A DNA stretch of 64,000 nucleotides from an uncultured Pelagibacteraceae bacterium (GTDB lineage Bacteria > Pseudomonadota > Alphaproteobacteria > Pelagibacterales > Pelagibacteraceae), in NCBI GenBank assembly GCA_902536305.1, contig CACAWX010000001.1, positions 176,310 to 240,309 of the forward strand. Reading direction: 5' to 3'. Made by a program: the position numbers and the translations under genes. A model generated the notes under the pieces. It searched no databases and had not been told where the DNA came from. It was given only the letters and a program-made list of their open reading frames with translations. Shown in pieces: positions 36,929-48,538 of the stretch (position 1 is the stretch's first letter; the number at the start of each line of letters is the position of its first letter).

Positions 36929-37189
36929 TTATTTAGAGAAAATTTTTTTTGAAGTCCTAGAAATTTTTCTTGCTGCTGTGTTTCTGCTTATTATACCTGA
37001 CTTAGCAACCTGCATTAGAATTGATTGAAATTTTGAAAAGTATTTTTTTGCTTTCTCTTTTTCTTTTCCTTTAAGGAGAAGTTCCATCTGTTTTATCGCA
37101 TTTTTATACTTACTTTTTCTTATTCTGTTTATATGGGTTTGTTTTTTGACCCTTCTTACTCTTCTGATTGCTGATTTAGTATTAGGCAT
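36929..37189 (-). CDS. rpsT: 30S ribosomal protein S20
   Basis: Small-subunit protein binding 16S rRNA. It has 86 residues, the normal length. The sequence MPNTKSAIRRVRRVKKQ is the family N-terminus, and the C-terminal VAKSGIISRNTAARKISRTSKKI matches the conserved K-G-vI-hkN-aARkkSRL pattern. A good promoter lies directly upstream and the gene is followed by the dnaA leader. Confidence 0.96.
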   Translation of the reverse strand: MPNTKSAIRRVRRVKKQTHINRIRKSKYKNAIKQMELLLKGKEKEKAKKYFSKFQSILMQVAKSGIISRNTAARKISRTSKKIFSK

Positions 37190-37199
37190 AATTTAGGAT

Positions 37200-37228
37200 T
37201 GTATATATTGGCAATTTAACACGGTCAA
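37200..37228 (-). promoter_or_regulatory. Sigma-70-type promoter of rpsT
   Basis: Minus strand TTGACC (37223-37228) and TATACA (37200-37205) are separated by exactly 17 bp. The -10 ends 10 bp before the rpsT ATG, so the transcript would begin within a few bases of the start codon. It lies in the 44-bp gap after the mutM stop. Confidence 0.65.
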
Positions 37229-37233
37229 CTTTA

Positions 37234-38103
37234 TTATTTTTGACATTTATTACAATAAAAAGTTGCTCGATTAGATATTACAATTTTAATGATGTCGCTA
37301 CGGCAGTTTTTTTTAGAACATTTATCTCCTTTTTTTCCATAAACACTAAAATACTGCTGAAATAAACCTCTTTTTCCATTGTCACTCGAAAAATTTTTTA
37401 TTGAGGAACCACCTAAGGTAATTGCCTTACTTAATATTTTTTTTGTAAATTTTATAATTTTTCTAATTTCACTCTCAGAAAGATTTTTTACTTTTTTTGT
37501 AGGTTTTATACCACTAAAGAAAAGTGTCTCATTAACATATATATTGCCTAGACCTGAAATAAATTTCTGATCCATTAAGATGTCTTTAATGGTTCTATTT
37601 TTTTTGATTATATATTTCTTAAAATAACTAAAATTGAAACTTTTTTCCAATGGTTCGGGGCCTAAATTTTTTAAATGTAAATTTTGATCTAAATTTTTTT
37701 TTTTGTCAAATTTTATAAAACCAAATTTTCTAACATCGTTATAAATTAATTTTCGATTTTTTGATAAATTAAATATCACTCGATCATGTTTTTTATCTTT
37801 ATCTTCTTTTATATCGTAATAAAAACTTGTTTTATACTTTGTATTTTTCTGGTTTACAAAGAAAAATTTTCCAGTCATTCCTAGATGAACAAGCATGACA
37901 GTTTTATTATTAAAAAAAAATAGAAGAAATTTTGATCGTCTTGAAATTTTTTTTATTCTAAGACCAATAATCTTTTTTATTTTATTTTTATCTACTCTAT
38001 ATCTTAACCTTCCGTCATGAATTTTTACTGCTTTTATAATTGAATTTTGTATTTTATTGACTAAGGACCTTTTAACAACTTCAACTTCTGGTAATTCTGG
38101 CAT
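37234..38103 (-). CDS. mutM: Formamidopyrimidine-DNA glycosylase
   Basis: Removes 8-oxoguanine and ring-opened purines from DNA, with beta- and delta-lyase activity. It has 289 residues. The catalytic N-terminus PELPEVEVVKRSL (Pro2, Glu3) is intact. MLVHLGMTGKFFF near residue 70, the helix-two-turn-helix FISGLGNIYVNETLFFSGIKPTKK near residue 180 and a C-terminal zinc finger with two cysteine pairs (CSKKNC and CNKC) follow. It is lysine-rich like the rest of the window. It diverges from ubiE with an 11-bp gap, leaving little room for two promoters. Confidence 0.95.
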   Translation of the reverse strand: MPELPEVEVVKRSLVNKIQNSIIKAVKIHDGRLRYRVDKNKIKKIIGLRIKKISRRSKFLLFFFNNKTVMLVHLGMTGKFFFVNQKNTKYKTSFYYDIKEDKDKKHDRVIFNLSKNRKLIYNDVRKFGFIKFDKKKNLDQNLHLKNLGPEPLEKSFNFSYFKKYIIKKNRTIKDILMDQKFISGLGNIYVNETLFFSGIKPTKKVKNLSESEIRKIIKFTKKILSKAITLGGSSIKNFSSDNGKRGLFQQYFSVYGKKGDKCSKKNCRSDIIKIVISNRATFYCNKCQK

Positions 38104-38114
38104 ATAATTGTAAT

Positions 38115-38819
38115 ATGAAAAACACTATTCAAGATAAAACAAAATTAGTCAATTCAGTATTTTCTAAAGTATCTAGAAAATATGATTTAATGAATGACAT
38201 AATGTCCTTCGGCATTCATCGTATCTGGAAAGATAAGTTTATTGACTGGATGAATCCCTCTCAAAATGCAAAATTGATCGATGTAGCATCAGGTACAGGA
38301 GATATTGCAAAATTATTTTCAAAAAAAGGCAATAATATACCTGAAATTACTTGCATAGAACCCAACAATGAAATGTTTCAAGAAGGAAAAAATAATCTTA
38401 AAAATTATAAAAATATAAAGTGGATTAATGCTAAAGCAGAGTCTTTGCCGGTCAAAGACAATGTTTATGATTTTTACTCAATCAGCTATGGAATAAGGAA
38501 TGTAACTGATATCAATAAATCATTAAGAGAAGCATATAGAGTGTTAAAACCAGGTGGACGATTTATGTGCTTAGAATTTTCCAAAATAAAAAATGAGGTA
38601 TTAAATTTTTTTTATAAAAATTACTCAAAAACTATCCCAATTTTAGGAAAATATGTTGTGGGTTCATCTAAACCTTATGATTATCTTGTTAAAAGTATAA
38701 GGGAGTTTTATGATCAAAAACAGCTATTGGAGTTATTAGTTAAAAACGGTTTTTCTAATGTAGAGTATAGAAATCTTTCTAATGGAGTTTCGGCTATACA
38801 TTCAGGGTGGAAAATTTAA
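38115..38819 (+). CDS. ubiE: Ubiquinone/menaquinone biosynthesis C-methyltransferase
   Basis: SAM-dependent methyltransferase acting on the quinone ring. It has 234 residues. VFSKVSRKYDLMNDIMSFGIHRIWK near residue 15 is the UbiE signature, the SAM loop is DVASGTGDIAKLF near 57 and YGIRNVTDINKSLREAYRVLKPGGRFMCLEFSK near 125 is the second signature. It starts an operon ubiE-ubiB-coaBC-dut on the plus strand, an order conserved in Alphaproteobacteria. Confidence 0.96.
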   Translation: MKNTIQDKTKLVNSVFSKVSRKYDLMNDIMSFGIHRIWKDKFIDWMNPSQNAKLIDVASGTGDIAKLFSKKGNNIPEITCIEPNNEMFQEGKNNLKNYKNIKWINAKAESLPVKDNVYDFYSISYGIRNVTDINKSLREAYRVLKPGGRFMCLEFSKIKNEVLNFFYKNYSKTIPILGKYVVGSSKPYDYLVKSIREFYDQKQLLELLVKNGFSNVEYRNLSNGVSAIHSGWKI

Positions 38820-40382
38820 ATGTTTAAAAGAATTTTTAGGTTATTTCAAATTGCAAGAAAACTTTCTACTTCTGGTGCAATAGACACTCTTAACCACGTA
38901 CATCAAATACCCCTTACTATAAATCTGTTTTTTAATTTGATTTCGATTGGCTCTGAAAAAAATCGATTAGATAATAAGAAAAATCCAGGTGAAAAATTGT
39001 GTATTGCGCTTCAAGGAATGGGAACTACCTTTATTAAACTTGGACAATTTTTAGCCACTAGACCAGATATCATTGGAGAACAAATGGCGAAAGATTTAGA
39101 AAAACTTCAAGATAAAGTTCCGGCTTTTGATCTTTATGAGGCAAAAAAAGTAATAAAAAGAGAAATTGGTGAAAAGCAATTTAAAAACATTATAGAAATA
39201 GGCGAACCGATTGCAGCTGCTTCTATAGCTCAAGTACATTTAGCTAAAATTAAAAATGAAAATCAGGAAAAAGAAGTAGCAATTAAAATTTTGCGTCCTA
39301 ACATAGAAAAATTATTTAATGAAGAGTTGGATGCGTTAATGTTATTTGCCTACATTGTAGAAAATACAATTTCAAAAGCAAAAAGATTAAAGTTGGTAGA
39401 AGTTGTCTATCTTCTAAGAGAAATTACAAACATTGAAATGGATCTCAGATTTGAAGCTGCAGCCGCAAATGAATTATTCGAAAATACTAAATTAGATGTT
39501 GGTTTTAATGTTCCTAAAATTTATTGGAATTATACGACAAAAAGAATTCTCACTTTAGATAAAGTTGAAGGTGAGTCAATTAGGGAACATAAAAAGCTAA
39601 GACAGCAAGGAATAAACTTAAAAAAATTAGCTGAAGATTTGATTCAGCATTTTTTAAAACAGGCAGTTAGAGACGGTTTTTTTCATGGTGATATGCATCA
39701 AGGAAATCTATTTGTCGATTCCAAAGGAAATATTATTCCAGTAGATTTTGGTATAATGGGCCGATTAGATAAAAATAATAGAAAATTTTTAGCAGAGATT
39801 TTATACGGTTTTATAAAGAGAGATTATGTAAAAGTTGCAGAAGTTCATTTTCAGGCTGGCTTAGTTCCACAAGATGCTTCTAAAGAAGAATTTGCTCAAG
39901 CGCTTAGATCGGTTGGAGAACCAATTTTTGGTCAATCCATTAAAGATATTTCTGGTGGTAATTTATTAGCACAATTATTTGAGATTACAGAAAAATTTAA
40001 TATGCCAACACAGCCTCCATTATTATTGCTTCAGAAAACAATGGTTGTAGTTGAGGGAGTTGCTAGAAAACTTTATCCTGAAACTAATATTTGGGAAGTT
40101 TCAAGACCAGTTTTAGAGGACTGGCTCAAAAATTTAAAAGGTCCAAAATCTACTATTAATACTGCCTTAAACACTTCAGCAGAAATTATTAAACGTATAC
40201 CTGATTTCCCTGGTTTTATGGATAGAGCAGATTATGCCCTAAAATTAATGGCTGAGGGAAAAATAAATTTGAGTGTTGGCAATAAAAATTTAGAAATAGA
40301 GCAAATGAAACTTAAAAACTTTAGGAATAATATTGTTATTAGTTTTTTTAGTATTGTAATTGTCTTTTTATTAGTATTTTAA
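38820..40382 (+). CDS. ubiB: Ubiquinone biosynthesis accessory kinase-like protein UbiB
   Basis: Atypical ABC1/ADCK kinase-like ATPase needed for ubiquinone synthesis. It has 520 residues. The KxGQ motif is in TTFIKLGQFLATRPDI near residue 72, AAASIAQVHLAKI near 133 carries the Ala-rich nucleotide loop, FFHGDMHQGNLFVDSKGNIIPVDFGIMGRL near 290 holds the catalytic and metal-binding Asp residues. A C-terminal hydrophobic anchor (about 500-520) ends the protein. It directly abuts ubiE. Confidence 0.95.
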   Translation: MFKRIFRLFQIARKLSTSGAIDTLNHVHQIPLTINLFFNLISIGSEKNRLDNKKNPGEKLCIALQGMGTTFIKLGQFLATRPDIIGEQMAKDLEKLQDKVPAFDLYEAKKVIKREIGEKQFKNIIEIGEPIAAASIAQVHLAKIKNENQEKEVAIKILRPNIEKLFNEELDALMLFAYIVENTISKAKRLKLVEVVYLLREITNIEMDLRFEAAAANELFENTKLDVGFNVPKIYWNYTTKRILTLDKVEGESIREHKKLRQQGINLKKLAEDLIQHFLKQAVRDGFFHGDMHQGNLFVDSKGNIIPVDFGIMGRLDKNNRKFLAEILYGFIKRDYVKVAEVHFQAGLVPQDASKEEFAQALRSVGEPIFGQSIKDISGGNLLAQLFEITEKFNMPTQPPLLLLQKTMVVVEGVARKLYPETNIWEVSRPVLEDWLKNLKGPKSTINTALNTSAEIIKRIPDFPGFMDRADYALKLMAEGKINLSVGNKNLEIEQMKLKNFRNNIVISFFSIVIVFLLVF

Positions 40383-40392
40383 TCTTTCTTTT

Positions 40393-41619
40393 ATGACTTT
40401 AAACAATAAAAAAATTCTAATTATTATTGGTGGTGGAATAGCTGCCTATAAATCTCTAGATTTGATCCGATTATTAAAAAAGAACAATGCTGAAATAAAA
40501 ACAATTCTTACAAAAAGTGGCAGAGAATTTGTGACTCCTTTATCTTTAAAGACCCTAACTGGCAATAGAACTTTTGAAAATATTTTTGATAAAGACTCTG
40601 AGGCTGAAATTGATCACATTACTTTATCAAGATGGGCAGATGTCGTTATTGTTATGCCAACTACTGCTAATTTTATGAGCAAAATATCAATAGGCAAAGC
40701 TGAAGATTTGGCCACTACGGTCCTATTGGCATCTAATAAAGATATCTTGCTGGTACCTGCGATGAACGTGCGTATGTGGTTACATAAAGCTACTCAATCA
40801 AATTTAAAAATTTTACAAGATTTTGGATATTTATTTATTGGACCTGAAAAAGGTGAAATGGCATGTGGTGAATTTGGAGAAGGCAAAATGTCGAGTCCAA
40901 GACAAATTTTTGCTTATTTAAAAAATTATTTTAATAAAAAAGATATTGTTAAAAATAAAAATTTTAAAGCTCTAGTAACAACTGGTCCTACAAGAGAATA
41001 TTTGGATCCAATAAGATATATTTCAAATGAGTCTAGCGGAAAGCAAGGTTATGAAATAGCAATTGCATTAGACAAACTTGGAATTAAAACAACCTTAATA
41101 TCAGGGCCCTCCAATTTTATAAGTCCAAAAAGTATAAAGGTAAAAAAAATTACTTCAGCAGATGAAATGTATAATGAAGTTAAAAAAACTTTACCGGTAG
41201 ATTTAGCTGTATGTGCAGCAGCTGTAACAGATGTGAAACCAACTGAGAGAAATAAAGAAAAAATCAAAAAGAGTTCTTTAGATTCAAAATCAATAAATGT
41301 TATAAAAAATCGCGATATATTAGAATTTTTATCCAAAAATAATAAAAATAGACCTCGTATCGTTGTAGGTTTTTCAGCAGAGACGCAAAATGTTAATAAA
41401 AATTCGTTTACCAAATTAAAAGATAAACATTGTGACTTGATCTTTGCCAATGATGTTTCAAAAAAAGGTATTGGGTTTAATTCTGAATACAATAAAGTAT
41501 CCGTAATAGATAAAAAAGGAAAAATAAAAACAATTCCTAAAAATAAAAAAAGTTTTATTGCTAATAAAATTGCTCAAATTTTATTAGATAAATTAGTTGA
41601 TGACAGAAATATTAATTAA
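40393..41619 (+). CDS. coaBC: Bifunctional phosphopantothenoylcysteine decarboxylase/synthetase
   Basis: Two steps of coenzyme A synthesis: CTP-dependent joining of phosphopantothenate and cysteine (CoaB, C-terminal) and FMN-dependent decarboxylation (CoaC, N-terminal). It has 408 residues. The CoaC part shows GGGIAAYKSLDLIRLL, VPAMNVRMW near residue 117 and the catalytic Cys in GEMACGEFGEGKM near 154. The CoaB part shows TTGPTREYLDPIRYISNESSGKQGYEIA near 196 and AAAVTDVKP near 275. It overlaps dut by 20 nt. Confidence 0.95.
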   Translation: MTLNNKKILIIIGGGIAAYKSLDLIRLLKKNNAEIKTILTKSGREFVTPLSLKTLTGNRTFENIFDKDSEAEIDHITLSRWADVVIVMPTTANFMSKISIGKAEDLATTVLLASNKDILLVPAMNVRMWLHKATQSNLKILQDFGYLFIGPEKGEMACGEFGEGKMSSPRQIFAYLKNYFNKKDIVKNKNFKALVTTGPTREYLDPIRYISNESSGKQGYEIAIALDKLGIKTTLISGPSNFISPKSIKVKKITSADEMYNEVKKTLPVDLAVCAAAVTDVKPTERNKEKIKKSSLDSKSINVIKNRDILEFLSKNNKNRPRIVVGFSAETQNVNKNSFTKLKDKHCDLIFANDVSKKGIGFNSEYNKVSVIDKKGKIKTIPKNKKSFIANKIAQILLDKLVDDRNIN

Positions 41620-42040
41620 AAGATTATCTAAGAACATCCCACTACCAAAATATGAAACTGATGGATCTTCTGGAATGGATATATCTGCAGATGTTAGAGA
41701 TAACATCGAAATCAAACCTGGGAAATCTGAGATAATTCCTACAGGTTTAGCTGTTTCAATTCCAAAAAATTTTGAGATACAAATCAGACCTCGATCTGGA
41801 TTAGCTGCTAAAAATCAAATCAGTGTTTTAAATACTCCTGGCACAATAGATGCTGATTACAGAGGTGAATTAAAAGTAATATTAATTAATCTTGGAAATA
41901 ATAGTTTTGTAGTTGAAAAAGGATTACGTATTGCACAAATGGTTTTGTGTCCGATTATCAAAGCAAATATAAGAGAAGTAGAAACCCTTGAAAATACAAA
42001 ACGTGGTTCAGGAGGATTTGGATCTACAGGTGTTAAATAA
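41600..42040 (+). CDS. dut: dUTP diphosphatase
   Basis: Hydrolyses dUTP to dUMP, keeping uracil out of DNA. The ATG at 41600 is preferred over a TTG one codon upstream, giving 146 residues. All five trimeric dUTPase motifs are seen: GSSGMDISAD, RPRSGLAAKNQI, GTIDADYRGELKV, GLRIAQMVL and the C-terminal RGSGGFGSTG. It overlaps the end of coaBC by 20 nt, showing tight packing. Confidence 0.96.
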   Translation: MTEILIKRLSKNIPLPKYETDGSSGMDISADVRDNIEIKPGKSEIIPTGLAVSIPKNFEIQIRPRSGLAAKNQISVLNTPGTIDADYRGELKVILINLGNNSFVVEKGLRIAQMVLCPIIKANIREVETLENTKRGSGGFGSTGVK

Positions 42041-42046
42041 AAATTA

Positions 42047-42796
42047 ATGTCACTTAATCTCAAAGATTTTCAAAGATTTGAGAAACAAATTATTCTCAAA
42101 AAGGTAGGTATTGCCGGTCAAAAAAAAATTCATCAGGCTAGAGTTTTAATTATTGGAATGGGTGGAATAGGATGTCCTCTTTTAACTTATCTGGCTTCTG
42201 CAGGTATTTGTAATATTGGAATAGTTGATCACGATAAAGTGGAAATTGGAAATTTAAATAGACAAATTATATTTAACTCAGCAGATTTAGGAAAATATAA
42301 AGTTGTACAAGCAAAGTCTAAAATAAGTAAAATTTATAAAAAAATCAAAATTAAAAATTATAAATTTAAAGTATCATCAAATAATATCAAATCTATTTCT
42401 AAAAGTTATGATATTATTTGTGATGGAACTGATAATTTTGAAACAAGATATCTCATAAACGATTATTGTAAAAAAAATAAAAAAATACTTATATCCGCTG
42501 CAATAAGTGCTTTTGATGGTCATCTTTTTAAATTTGATTTTAAAAGAAAAGCTTCGTGTTTTAGATGTTTTATGCCTGAACAACCAATAGAAGAAAATAA
42601 TTGTGAAACAGAAGGCATTTTTTCTCCTGTTGCAGGAATACTGGGATCTCTTCAAGCAAATGAGGTTATTAAAACTATTTTAGGTTTAAAAGATGATTTA
42701 AATAATAATGTTTTGATATTTAATTCCCTAAATATGACTTTGAGAAAAGTGAAAATTACTAAAAATCCTAGATGTTTAATAAAGTGCCCATATTAA
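42047..42796 (+). CDS. MoeB/ThiF/HesA-family adenylyltransferase
   Basis: E1-like enzyme that adenylates the C-terminus of a ubiquitin-like sulfur carrier. It has 249 residues. RFEKQIILKKVGIAGQKKI and the nucleotide loop IIGMGGIGCPLLTYLASAGI are near residues 10-50. GIVDHDKVEIGNLNRQIIF carries the Asp and Arg of the active site, and CDGTDNFETRYLINDYC follows. One zinc pair is CFRC near 183. The second is written RCLIKC (Cx3C instead of CxxC), an oddity that may change metal binding. Whether it serves MoaD or ThiS cannot be decided here. It lies 6 bp after dut. Confidence 0.85.
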   Translation: MSLNLKDFQRFEKQIILKKVGIAGQKKIHQARVLIIGMGGIGCPLLTYLASAGICNIGIVDHDKVEIGNLNRQIIFNSADLGKYKVVQAKSKISKIYKKIKIKNYKFKVSSNNIKSISKSYDIICDGTDNFETRYLINDYCKKNKKILISAAISAFDGHLFKFDFKRKASCFRCFMPEQPIEENNCETEGIFSPVAGILGSLQANEVIKTILGLKDDLNNNVLIFNSLNMTLRKVKITKNPRCLIKCPY

Positions 42797-43230
42797 TTTT
42801 TTTTTTTTTAATTTTTTTTATTTCATTCGAAGATTTACATTCAAAAGATGAATATTTTCTTACCCTAAGAAATGAAAAAGTAAATTTACGTCAGGGACCT
42901 TCATTTGATTATCCTGTTAAAATTTTATATAAAAAAAAGTTCTTGCCCGTTTTAATACAAGATAGCTCTGATAATTTTAGAAAAATTAGAGATCACGAAA
43001 ATAATTCGGGATGGATACACATTTCTCAATTATCAAAAAAGAAGGCGGCGATCGTAATCGAGGAAGAGTTGATCTTGTTTGATAAATCTACAATCTTTTC
43101 AAATCCTGTTGCTCTTTTAAAAGAAGGAAGGTTGGTTAAAATTAGCAAATGTAAAACTAAATGGTGTAAAGTTAAAACTGGAAAATATAATGGTTGGGTA
43201 AGTAAAAACGGTCTATGGGGCTTACTATGA
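42772..43230 (+). CDS. Exported bacterial SH3-domain protein
   Basis: A 152-residue protein with a signal peptide (residues 1-24, poly-Phe hydrophobic core). One SH3b domain follows, with EKVNLRQGPSFDYPVKILYKKKF and SGWIHISQLS. A second degenerate copy comes next, with LLKEGRLVKISKCKTKWCKVKTGKYNGWVSKNGLWG. Such proteins usually bind peptidoglycan or other envelope ligands. Cysteines in KCKTKWC could form a disulfide. Its start lies 25 nt inside the MoeB/ThiF-like gene, so the two are coupled. Confidence 0.82.
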   Translation: MFNKVPILIFFFLIFFISFEDLHSKDEYFLTLRNEKVNLRQGPSFDYPVKILYKKKFLPVLIQDSSDNFRKIRDHENNSGWIHISQLSKKKAAIVIEEELILFDKSTIFSNPVALLKEGRLVKISKCKTKWCKVKTGKYNGWVSKNGLWGLL

Positions 43231-43473
43231 AGATTTTTTGAATTTTGACGTCCAAATTTTATCTAAAACAAAATACCAAACAGCATTTGCAAGTGGTTCA
43301 ACAATAGCATCCGTTAGTGCTACAGCAAAAGAAACATCTGCAATCAGCATTAAAACCGTTATTGCAATAGCAAAGTGACCAATCGTATAAATTATAGTTC
43401 TTATAATAGAACCTTTATTGGTTTCGTAGATATTTTTAGTGGCTGAAAATATTCCTTGAGTAAATTCTGTCAT
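43225..43473 (-). CDS. DUF2061 small membrane protein
   Basis: An 82-residue membrane protein matching DUF2061: SIIRTIIYTIGHFAIAITVLMLIAD, then a second helix region with VALTDAIVEPLANAVWYFVLDKIW. The family has two transmembrane helices and no established function. It lies directly after (1 bp) the hydroxylase gene upstream and overlaps the end of the convergent SH3 gene by 6 bp. Confidence 0.85.
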   Translation of the reverse strand: MTEFTQGIFSATKNIYETNKGSIIRTIIYTIGHFAIAITVLMLIADVSFAVALTDAIVEPLANAVWYFVLDKIWTSKFKKSS

Positions 43474-44067
43474 CTAATTAAAGGGGTTTTCTAAAACACA
43501 AGCCACAATATGTATCCGGTCTTGTTCGCCTCCATTGAAAAAATTATGATATTTGGTGTTATTTGTTATAGTTACTGAACCATCCGCAGGCATATGCTTT
43601 GCAACATTTTCTATAACCATTCTACAACCGGGATTTGTTATAATAGGAATATGAAGTCTAGGCTCAGGATCTCTGTGCCAGCTTAAAGTAGAACGTGGTT
43701 CTTTTAGTAAAATTCTAATTCTTCCAAGCTTAAATTTCTTTTTTAAAGTATTGTAGACTTCTTCAAAATATGTGTTTTTAAAATCTGAGGTAATCTCTGT
43801 ATATTTTGCCTCATCAATAGGTTTATCTCTCTCCGCCTCTTTACCGGTTTCATCAGGTAGTGTCCAATATGTTCCTCTTACATTATGACCTTTGATGGAA
43901 TCTTCATCGCCTGGTATCTGATTTAAGGGTATTGCACCAAAACTTTTTATACCCAGAGAATTGAACTTTTTATTTTTTAATATTTTTTCTAGGTCTGCCC
44001 TTAACTTTAATATATCAAATTTAATATTTGGAACTTGGTAAAAATCATTAAATTCAACGTTGTTCAT
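43474..44067 (-). CDS. Aspartyl/asparaginyl beta-hydroxylase-like 2-oxoglutarate oxygenase
   Basis: A 197-residue cupin-fold protein. The iron-binding HxD is in LSWHRDPEPRLHIPI near residue 128 and the distal His-Arg set is GGEQDRIHIVACV near residue 185. NTKYHNFFNGG is also typical. These fit the Asp/Asn beta-hydroxylase domain family (2-oxoglutarate and Fe(II)). The substrate is unknown. It lies 12 bp downstream of katG, between it and DUF2061, and could be co-transcribed with katG. Confidence 0.78.
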   Translation of the reverse strand: MNNVEFNDFYQVPNIKFDILKLRADLEKILKNKKFNSLGIKSFGAIPLNQIPGDEDSIKGHNVRGTYWTLPDETGKEAERDKPIDEAKYTEITSDFKNTYFEEVYNTLKKKFKLGRIRILLKEPRSTLSWHRDPEPRLHIPIITNPGCRMVIENVAKHMPADGSVTITNNTKYHNFFNGGEQDRIHIVACVLENPFN

Positions 44068-44079
44068 GAGTATATAATT

Positions 44080-46306
<2,227 letters not shown>

Positions 46307-46314
46307 CTGAAGCT

Positions 46315-46731
46315 CTAGGATTTTTTCACAGTTAGAGTTACTTCCACGTCTTGAATTTTTTTGCCTTTTGGTGCGTGCGGCAAATTTACAACTTTGATAT
46401 CATTATAATTTATATCTTCCAATTCGTTAGTCTCGATATCGAAGAAATGATGATGAGAACTAACATTAGTGTCATAGAAACTTTTATTATTATTAGTTAA
46501 AATTTCTTTTAAATGACCAGCTTTTTTAAAAGCATCAATAGTATTATAAATAGTAGCTAAAGAAATTTTTTCCGAACTATCTTTTTTATTTATAATTTTA
46601 TTCAACTCTTCTGCGGTGAAATGAAAAGTTTTTTCCCTATTAAATAAAAATTCAGCAATCTTTTTTCTTTGCTTTGTCGGTCTTAACTTAGAGGATTGTA
46701 ATTTATTTGTAATTTTGTTTTTTAGGTTCAT
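46315..46731 (-). CDS. irr: Fur-family regulator, Irr-type
   Basis: A 138-residue Fur-superfamily repressor. The winged-helix part reads LRPTKQRKKIAEFLF then SLATIYNTIDAFKKAGHLKEI. The dimerisation part has the histidine cluster SSHHHFFDIETNELEDI near residue 90, as in Irr and PerR. The CxxC zinc motifs of many Fur proteins are absent, which fits Irr. Location next to fabA-fabB-fabI is the same as irr in rhizobia. It has the matching operator in its own upstream region and one in the katG promoter, so it probably controls itself and katG. Whether it senses haem, iron or peroxide is not decided by the sequence. Confidence 0.82.
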   Translation of the reverse strand: MNLKNKITNKLQSSKLRPTKQRKKIAEFLFNREKTFHFTAEELNKIINKKDSSEKISLATIYNTIDAFKKAGHLKEILTNNNKSFYDTNVSSHHHFFDIETNELEDINYNDIKVVNLPHAPKGKKIQDVEVTLTVKKS

Positions 46732-46752
46732 TTAACGAATGTTATATACTAA

Positions 46753-46769
46753 TTTATAATCGTTCTAAA
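46753..46769. promoter_or_regulatory. Irr/Fur-family operator between irr and fabA
   Basis: TTTATAATCGTTCTAAA, identical at 15 of 17 positions to the box in front of katG, lies 22 bp before irr and 55 bp before fabA in the 92-bp divergent region. As a near-palindrome it could serve autoregulation of irr, control of fabA, or both. Confidence 0.65.
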
Positions 46770-46823
46770 GTATTTATAAATTAAATAGTGTATAAATCTG
46801 TAAAAAAAAGCTAGTTTAATCCA

Positions 46824-47327
46824 ATGCAAAAAAACAATTATATCTACGAAGAACTTATAGAATGCGCAAAAGGTAAGCTTTTTGGAGAGGGTAATGCTAA
46901 ACTTCCTCTACCGCCAATGCTTATGTTTGATAGAATTACCAAAATCGAACAAAATATTGGTGAATTTAAAAAAGGGTTTATTAAAGCAGAACTTGATATT
47001 AAAGAAAATTTATGGTTTTTTGACTGTCATTTCCAAGGAGACCCGGTAATGCCTGGATGTCTCGGCTTGGATGCTATGTGGCAATTGGTAGGTTTTTTTT
47101 TAGGCTGGATAGGCGAGCCTGGTAAGGGCAGAGCTTTAGGTGTAAATTCAGTAAAATTTACCGGAGAGGTTTTAAAAAATATAAAAATGGCAACATACGA
47201 AATTCACATAAAAAGAATTTTAAAAAAAGAGGGAACTGTTGTTGGATTAGCTAATGGAATTTTATCAGCAGATGGAAAAATTATTTATAGAGCGGAAAAC
47301 TTAAAAGTAGGTTTATTCAAATCATGA
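46824..47327 (+). CDS. fabA: 3-hydroxydecanoyl-ACP dehydratase/isomerase
   Basis: Dehydrates hydroxydecanoyl-ACP and isomerises to the cis-3 product, starting unsaturated fatty acid synthesis. It has 167 residues. The catalytic His is in [25 protein letters not shown] near residue 72, with the paired Asp in [17 protein letters not shown] near residue 105 is also typical. It overlaps fabB by 4 nt. FabA with FabB and FabI forms the classical gamma/alphaproteobacterial anaerobic route. Confidence 0.96.
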   Translation: MQKNNYIYEELIECAKGKLFGEGNAKLPLPPMLMFDRITKIEQNIGEFKKGFIKAELDIKENLWFFDCHFQGDPVMPGCLGLDAMWQLVGFFLGWIGEPGKGRALGVNSVKFTGEVLKNIKMATYEIHIKRILKKEGTVVGLANGILSADGKIIYRAENLKVGLFKS

Positions 47328-48535
47328 AAAGAGTAGTAATTTCAGGACTTGGGGTTGTGTCTTGTTTAGGCAATAATCAAGATGAAGTTTACAAATCTTT
47401 ATTAAATGTAAAATCAGGTATAACTTTTTCAGAAGAATATAAAGAATACAATCTAAAAAGTAATGTACATGGAAAACCTAATATTAAACTTGAGGATCAT
47501 GTAGACAGAAAGTTTATAAGATTCATGGGCCCAGGCTCTGCTTATAATTATATAGCAATGAATGAGGCAGTAAAAGACTCTGGTTTAGACGAAAAAGATA
47601 TAAGTAATATTTCAACGGGAATGATTATGGGCTCTGGTGGTCCTTCGATTGAAAACGTAATTTTAGCAGCAGATAAAACTAGAGAAAAAAGTCCAAAAAG
47701 AATGGGACCATTTGTTGTCCCTAGAACAATGTCTAGCACTGCGTCTGCAACTTTGGCAGTTCCTTTCAAAATTAAGGGAGTTAATTATACCATCAGCTCA
47801 GCATGTGCAACCAGTGGCCACTGCATAGGAAATGCTATGGAACTTATACAATTAGGAAAACAAAAAATTGTTTTTGCTGGAGGTAGTGATGAAGTTCACT
47901 TTGCGATGACTGCAATGTTCGATGCTATGACAGCATTATCATCTAAATATAATGATACACCAGAAAAAGCCTCGAGACCTTACGACAAAACGAGAGATGG
48001 ATTTGTTATTTCAGGCGGAGGTGGAGTGCTTGTTTTAGAAGAATATGGGCATGCAAAGGCAAGGGGTGCAAAAATTTATGGAGAACTAACTGGTTACGGT
48101 GCTACTTCAGATGGATATGATATGGTGGCCCCATCAGGTGAGGGAGCTGTAAGATGTATGCAAATGGCTTTGGCTACTTCAAAAAATAAAATCGATTATA
48201 TTAATACTCATGGAACTTCAACACCAGTTGGTGACATTACTGAACTAAAAGCTGTTGGTGAGGTATTTAAAGAAGATAAACCTAAAATAAGTTCAACAAA
48301 ATCTTTGGCGGGACATTCATTAGGGGCCACATCTGTTCATGAGGCTGTTTACTGCTTAATTATGATGAAAAATAAATTTATTGCAGCCTCTGCAAACATT
48401 AACGAAATGGATGATGAGGCAAAAAAATATCCTATTGTTACTAAGGTTGAAAAAGATGTCGAACTAAATTCTGTAATGTCTAATAGTTTTGGTTTTGGTG
48501 GAACTAATGCAACTTTAGTATTTGAGAAGGTATAA
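47324..48535 (+). CDS. fabB: 3-oxoacyl-ACP synthase I
   Basis: Condensing enzyme elongating unsaturated acyl chains. It has 403 residues. The nucleophile Cys lies in [18 protein letters not shown] near residue 161, the two His residues in [18 protein letters not shown] near 296 and [16 protein letters not shown] near 332, and [14 protein letters not shown] ends the protein. The TSGHCI context is FabB-like rather than FabF-like. It is cotranscribed with fabA and lies 3 bp before fabI. Confidence 0.95.
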   Translation: MKRVVISGLGVVSCLGNNQDEVYKSLLNVKSGITFSEEYKEYNLKSNVHGKPNIKLEDHVDRKFIRFMGPGSAYNYIAMNEAVKDSGLDEKDISNISTGMIMGSGGPSIENVILAADKTREKSPKRMGPFVVPRTMSSTASATLAVPFKIKGVNYTISSACATSGHCIGNAMELIQLGKQKIVFAGGSDEVHFAMTAMFDAMTALSSKYNDTPEKASRPYDKTRDGFVISGGGGVLVLEEYGHAKARGAKIYGELTGYGATSDGYDMVAPSGEGAVRCMQMALATSKNKIDYINTHGTSTPVGDITELKAVGEVFKEDKPKISSTKSLAGHSLGATSVHEAVYCLIMMKNKFIAASANINEMDDEAKKYPIVTKVEKDVELNSVMSNSFGFGGTNATLVFEKV

Positions 48536-48538
48536 TTA

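Noticed and set aside
42796..42830. Frameshift suspected in the poly-T run at the start of the SH3 gene
   Set aside because: The T run encodes the hydrophobic core of a normal signal peptide and the frame stays open to the end with sensible domains.
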